A stretch of DNA of 64,000 bases from Sphingomonas sp. (lineage in GTDB: Bacteria; Pseudomonadota; Alphaproteobacteria; Sphingomonadales; Sphingomonadaceae). Shown here piece after piece: positions 63,604 to 64,000 of the stretch (positions are counted from its first letter, which is position 1; every line of letters starts with the position of its first letter). Location: contig NZ_JAIXHL010000009.1 in the NCBI RefSeq assembly GCF_030145815.1, positions 1 to 64,000 of the forward strand, in the 5' to 3' direction. The notes under the pieces are model-generated. The model saw nothing but the letters and a program-made list of their open reading frames with translations, had not been told where the DNA came from and did not search any database. Both the position numbers and the translations under genes were made by a program.

Positions 63604-64000
63604 ATGCATCAATCCCCGTCCACCCACGCGAACGAGTCAGTCGCGCGTACCCTCGCCCACGCCGTTGAGATTTCCGGCAAGCCCCGTCACCAGATCGCCC
63701 GCGACGTCGGTATGCACCGCGAAACCTTGCTCAGGGTTCTGCGCGGCGAACGCCCGATAGCGCTCGACGAAGCCCCCCATATTCTTACCGCTTGCGGCGC
63801 ATTCCCGCGCGCTACCATCGTTCTCGCCCTGGCCGGGCAGGAGGATCTGGCCTGCGAGTGGATGCGCAGCGAGATGGGCGAATTTCTTGAAGAGTTTTTC
63901 AGCGCGCTGCCGGCGCACCTCGAACGCACGCTCGGGCGAAGGGTCGAGGATGTCAGGCCACGCTGGGCCAATGGCACCTCGCAGCTCGTCGCGCGCATGC
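63604..64000 (+). CDS. Helix-turn-helix regulator, 3' end outside window
   Basis: From ATG 63604 (GAGAGG upstream) the frame stays open to the window edge, 132 residues so far: MHQSPSTHANESVARTLAHA, then an XRE-like helix-turn-helix in KPRHQIARDVGMHRETLLRV and LRGERPIALDEAPHILTACG. A helical region (EWMRSEMGEFLEEFFSALPA) follows. It is divergent from the F-type transfer operon, so it may regulate transfer or be the first gene of another cluster. The family beyond the HTH is not recognised. Confidence 0.72.
   Translation, partial: MHQSPSTHANESVARTLAHAVEISGKPRHQIARDVGMHRETLLRVLRGERPIALDEAPHILTACGAFPRATIVLALAGQEDLACEWMRSEMGEFLEEFFSALPAHLERTLGRRVEDVRPRWANGTSQLVARM

Noticed and set aside
1..64000. 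CRISPR arrays, insertion sequences or integrase genes
   Set aside because: No regularly spaced direct repeats, no Cas genes, and no convincing transposase or integrase motif were seen on either strand.

Overview
The window is a 64 kb stretch of GC-rich DNA that reads as a conjugative plasmid or integrative conjugative element of an alphaproteobacterium, most likely a sphingomonad. The gene set fits that group: a strawberry-notch helicase, a long ParB, an ArdC-type antirestriction protein, a DUF2493 protein, a single-strand DNA-binding protein, a MobF relaxase and an F-like mating apparatus. No rRNA, tRNA, CRISPR array or recognisable transposase was seen, so whether it is a plasmid or an integrated element is not decided by this sequence.

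Layout. (1) 1-1.9 kb: the 3' part of a strawberry-notch family helicase. (2) 2.2-10.4 kb: a chromosomal-type cargo block with a tripartite EmrAB/OprM-like drug efflux operon, its divergent MarR regulator followed by a UbiB-like kinase, then a thioesterase and an alpha/beta hydrolase pair facing a second MarR regulator across a perfect inverted repeat. (3) 11-18.7 kb: plasmid maintenance and establishment genes (parB, ardC, DUF2493, ssb and several small unknowns), often separated by GC-rich hairpin leaders. (4) 18.7-24.8 kb: a mobilisation module ordered ribbon-helix-helix protein, TraD coupling protein, MobF relaxase, as in R388 trwABC, with a probable oriT region upstream. (5) 24.8-26.7 kb: a leftward set of small genes (S24 repressor, nuclease-like protein, DUF5818-like membrane protein, a frameshifted small gene) and a divergent small protein, around a double operator. 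(6) 26.9-45.3 kb: a defence island with a type I restriction-modification system (hsdM frameshifted, hsdS, hsdR, YgjP-like metallopeptidase), followed by a 2.4-kilo-residue protein with two GHKL ATPase domains coupled to an SNF2-type helicase. (7) 45.3-63.3 kb: a leftward F-type transfer operon in the order pilin, traL, E, K, B, dsbC, V, C, unknown membrane protein, trbI, S26 peptidase, traW, U, trbC, N, F, H, G. (8) 63.6 kb to the end: the start of a divergent helix-turn-helix regulator.

How it works together. TraD and the relaxase process DNA at a nearby oriT and deliver it to the F-like type IV secretion machine. ArdC, SSB and ParB help the incoming molecule become established. The S24 repressor probably controls its own promoter, and a shared 14-base motif in front of the pilin gene suggests it also controls the transfer operon. 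The defence island protects the host and element; the twin-GHKL/SNF2 pair is the best candidate for a poorly described system.

Three apparent single-base frameshifts (hsdM, traB in a seven-base homopolymer, and a small gene at 24.9 kb) are either sequencing errors or real lesions. This matters most for traB, whose loss should abolish conjugation.
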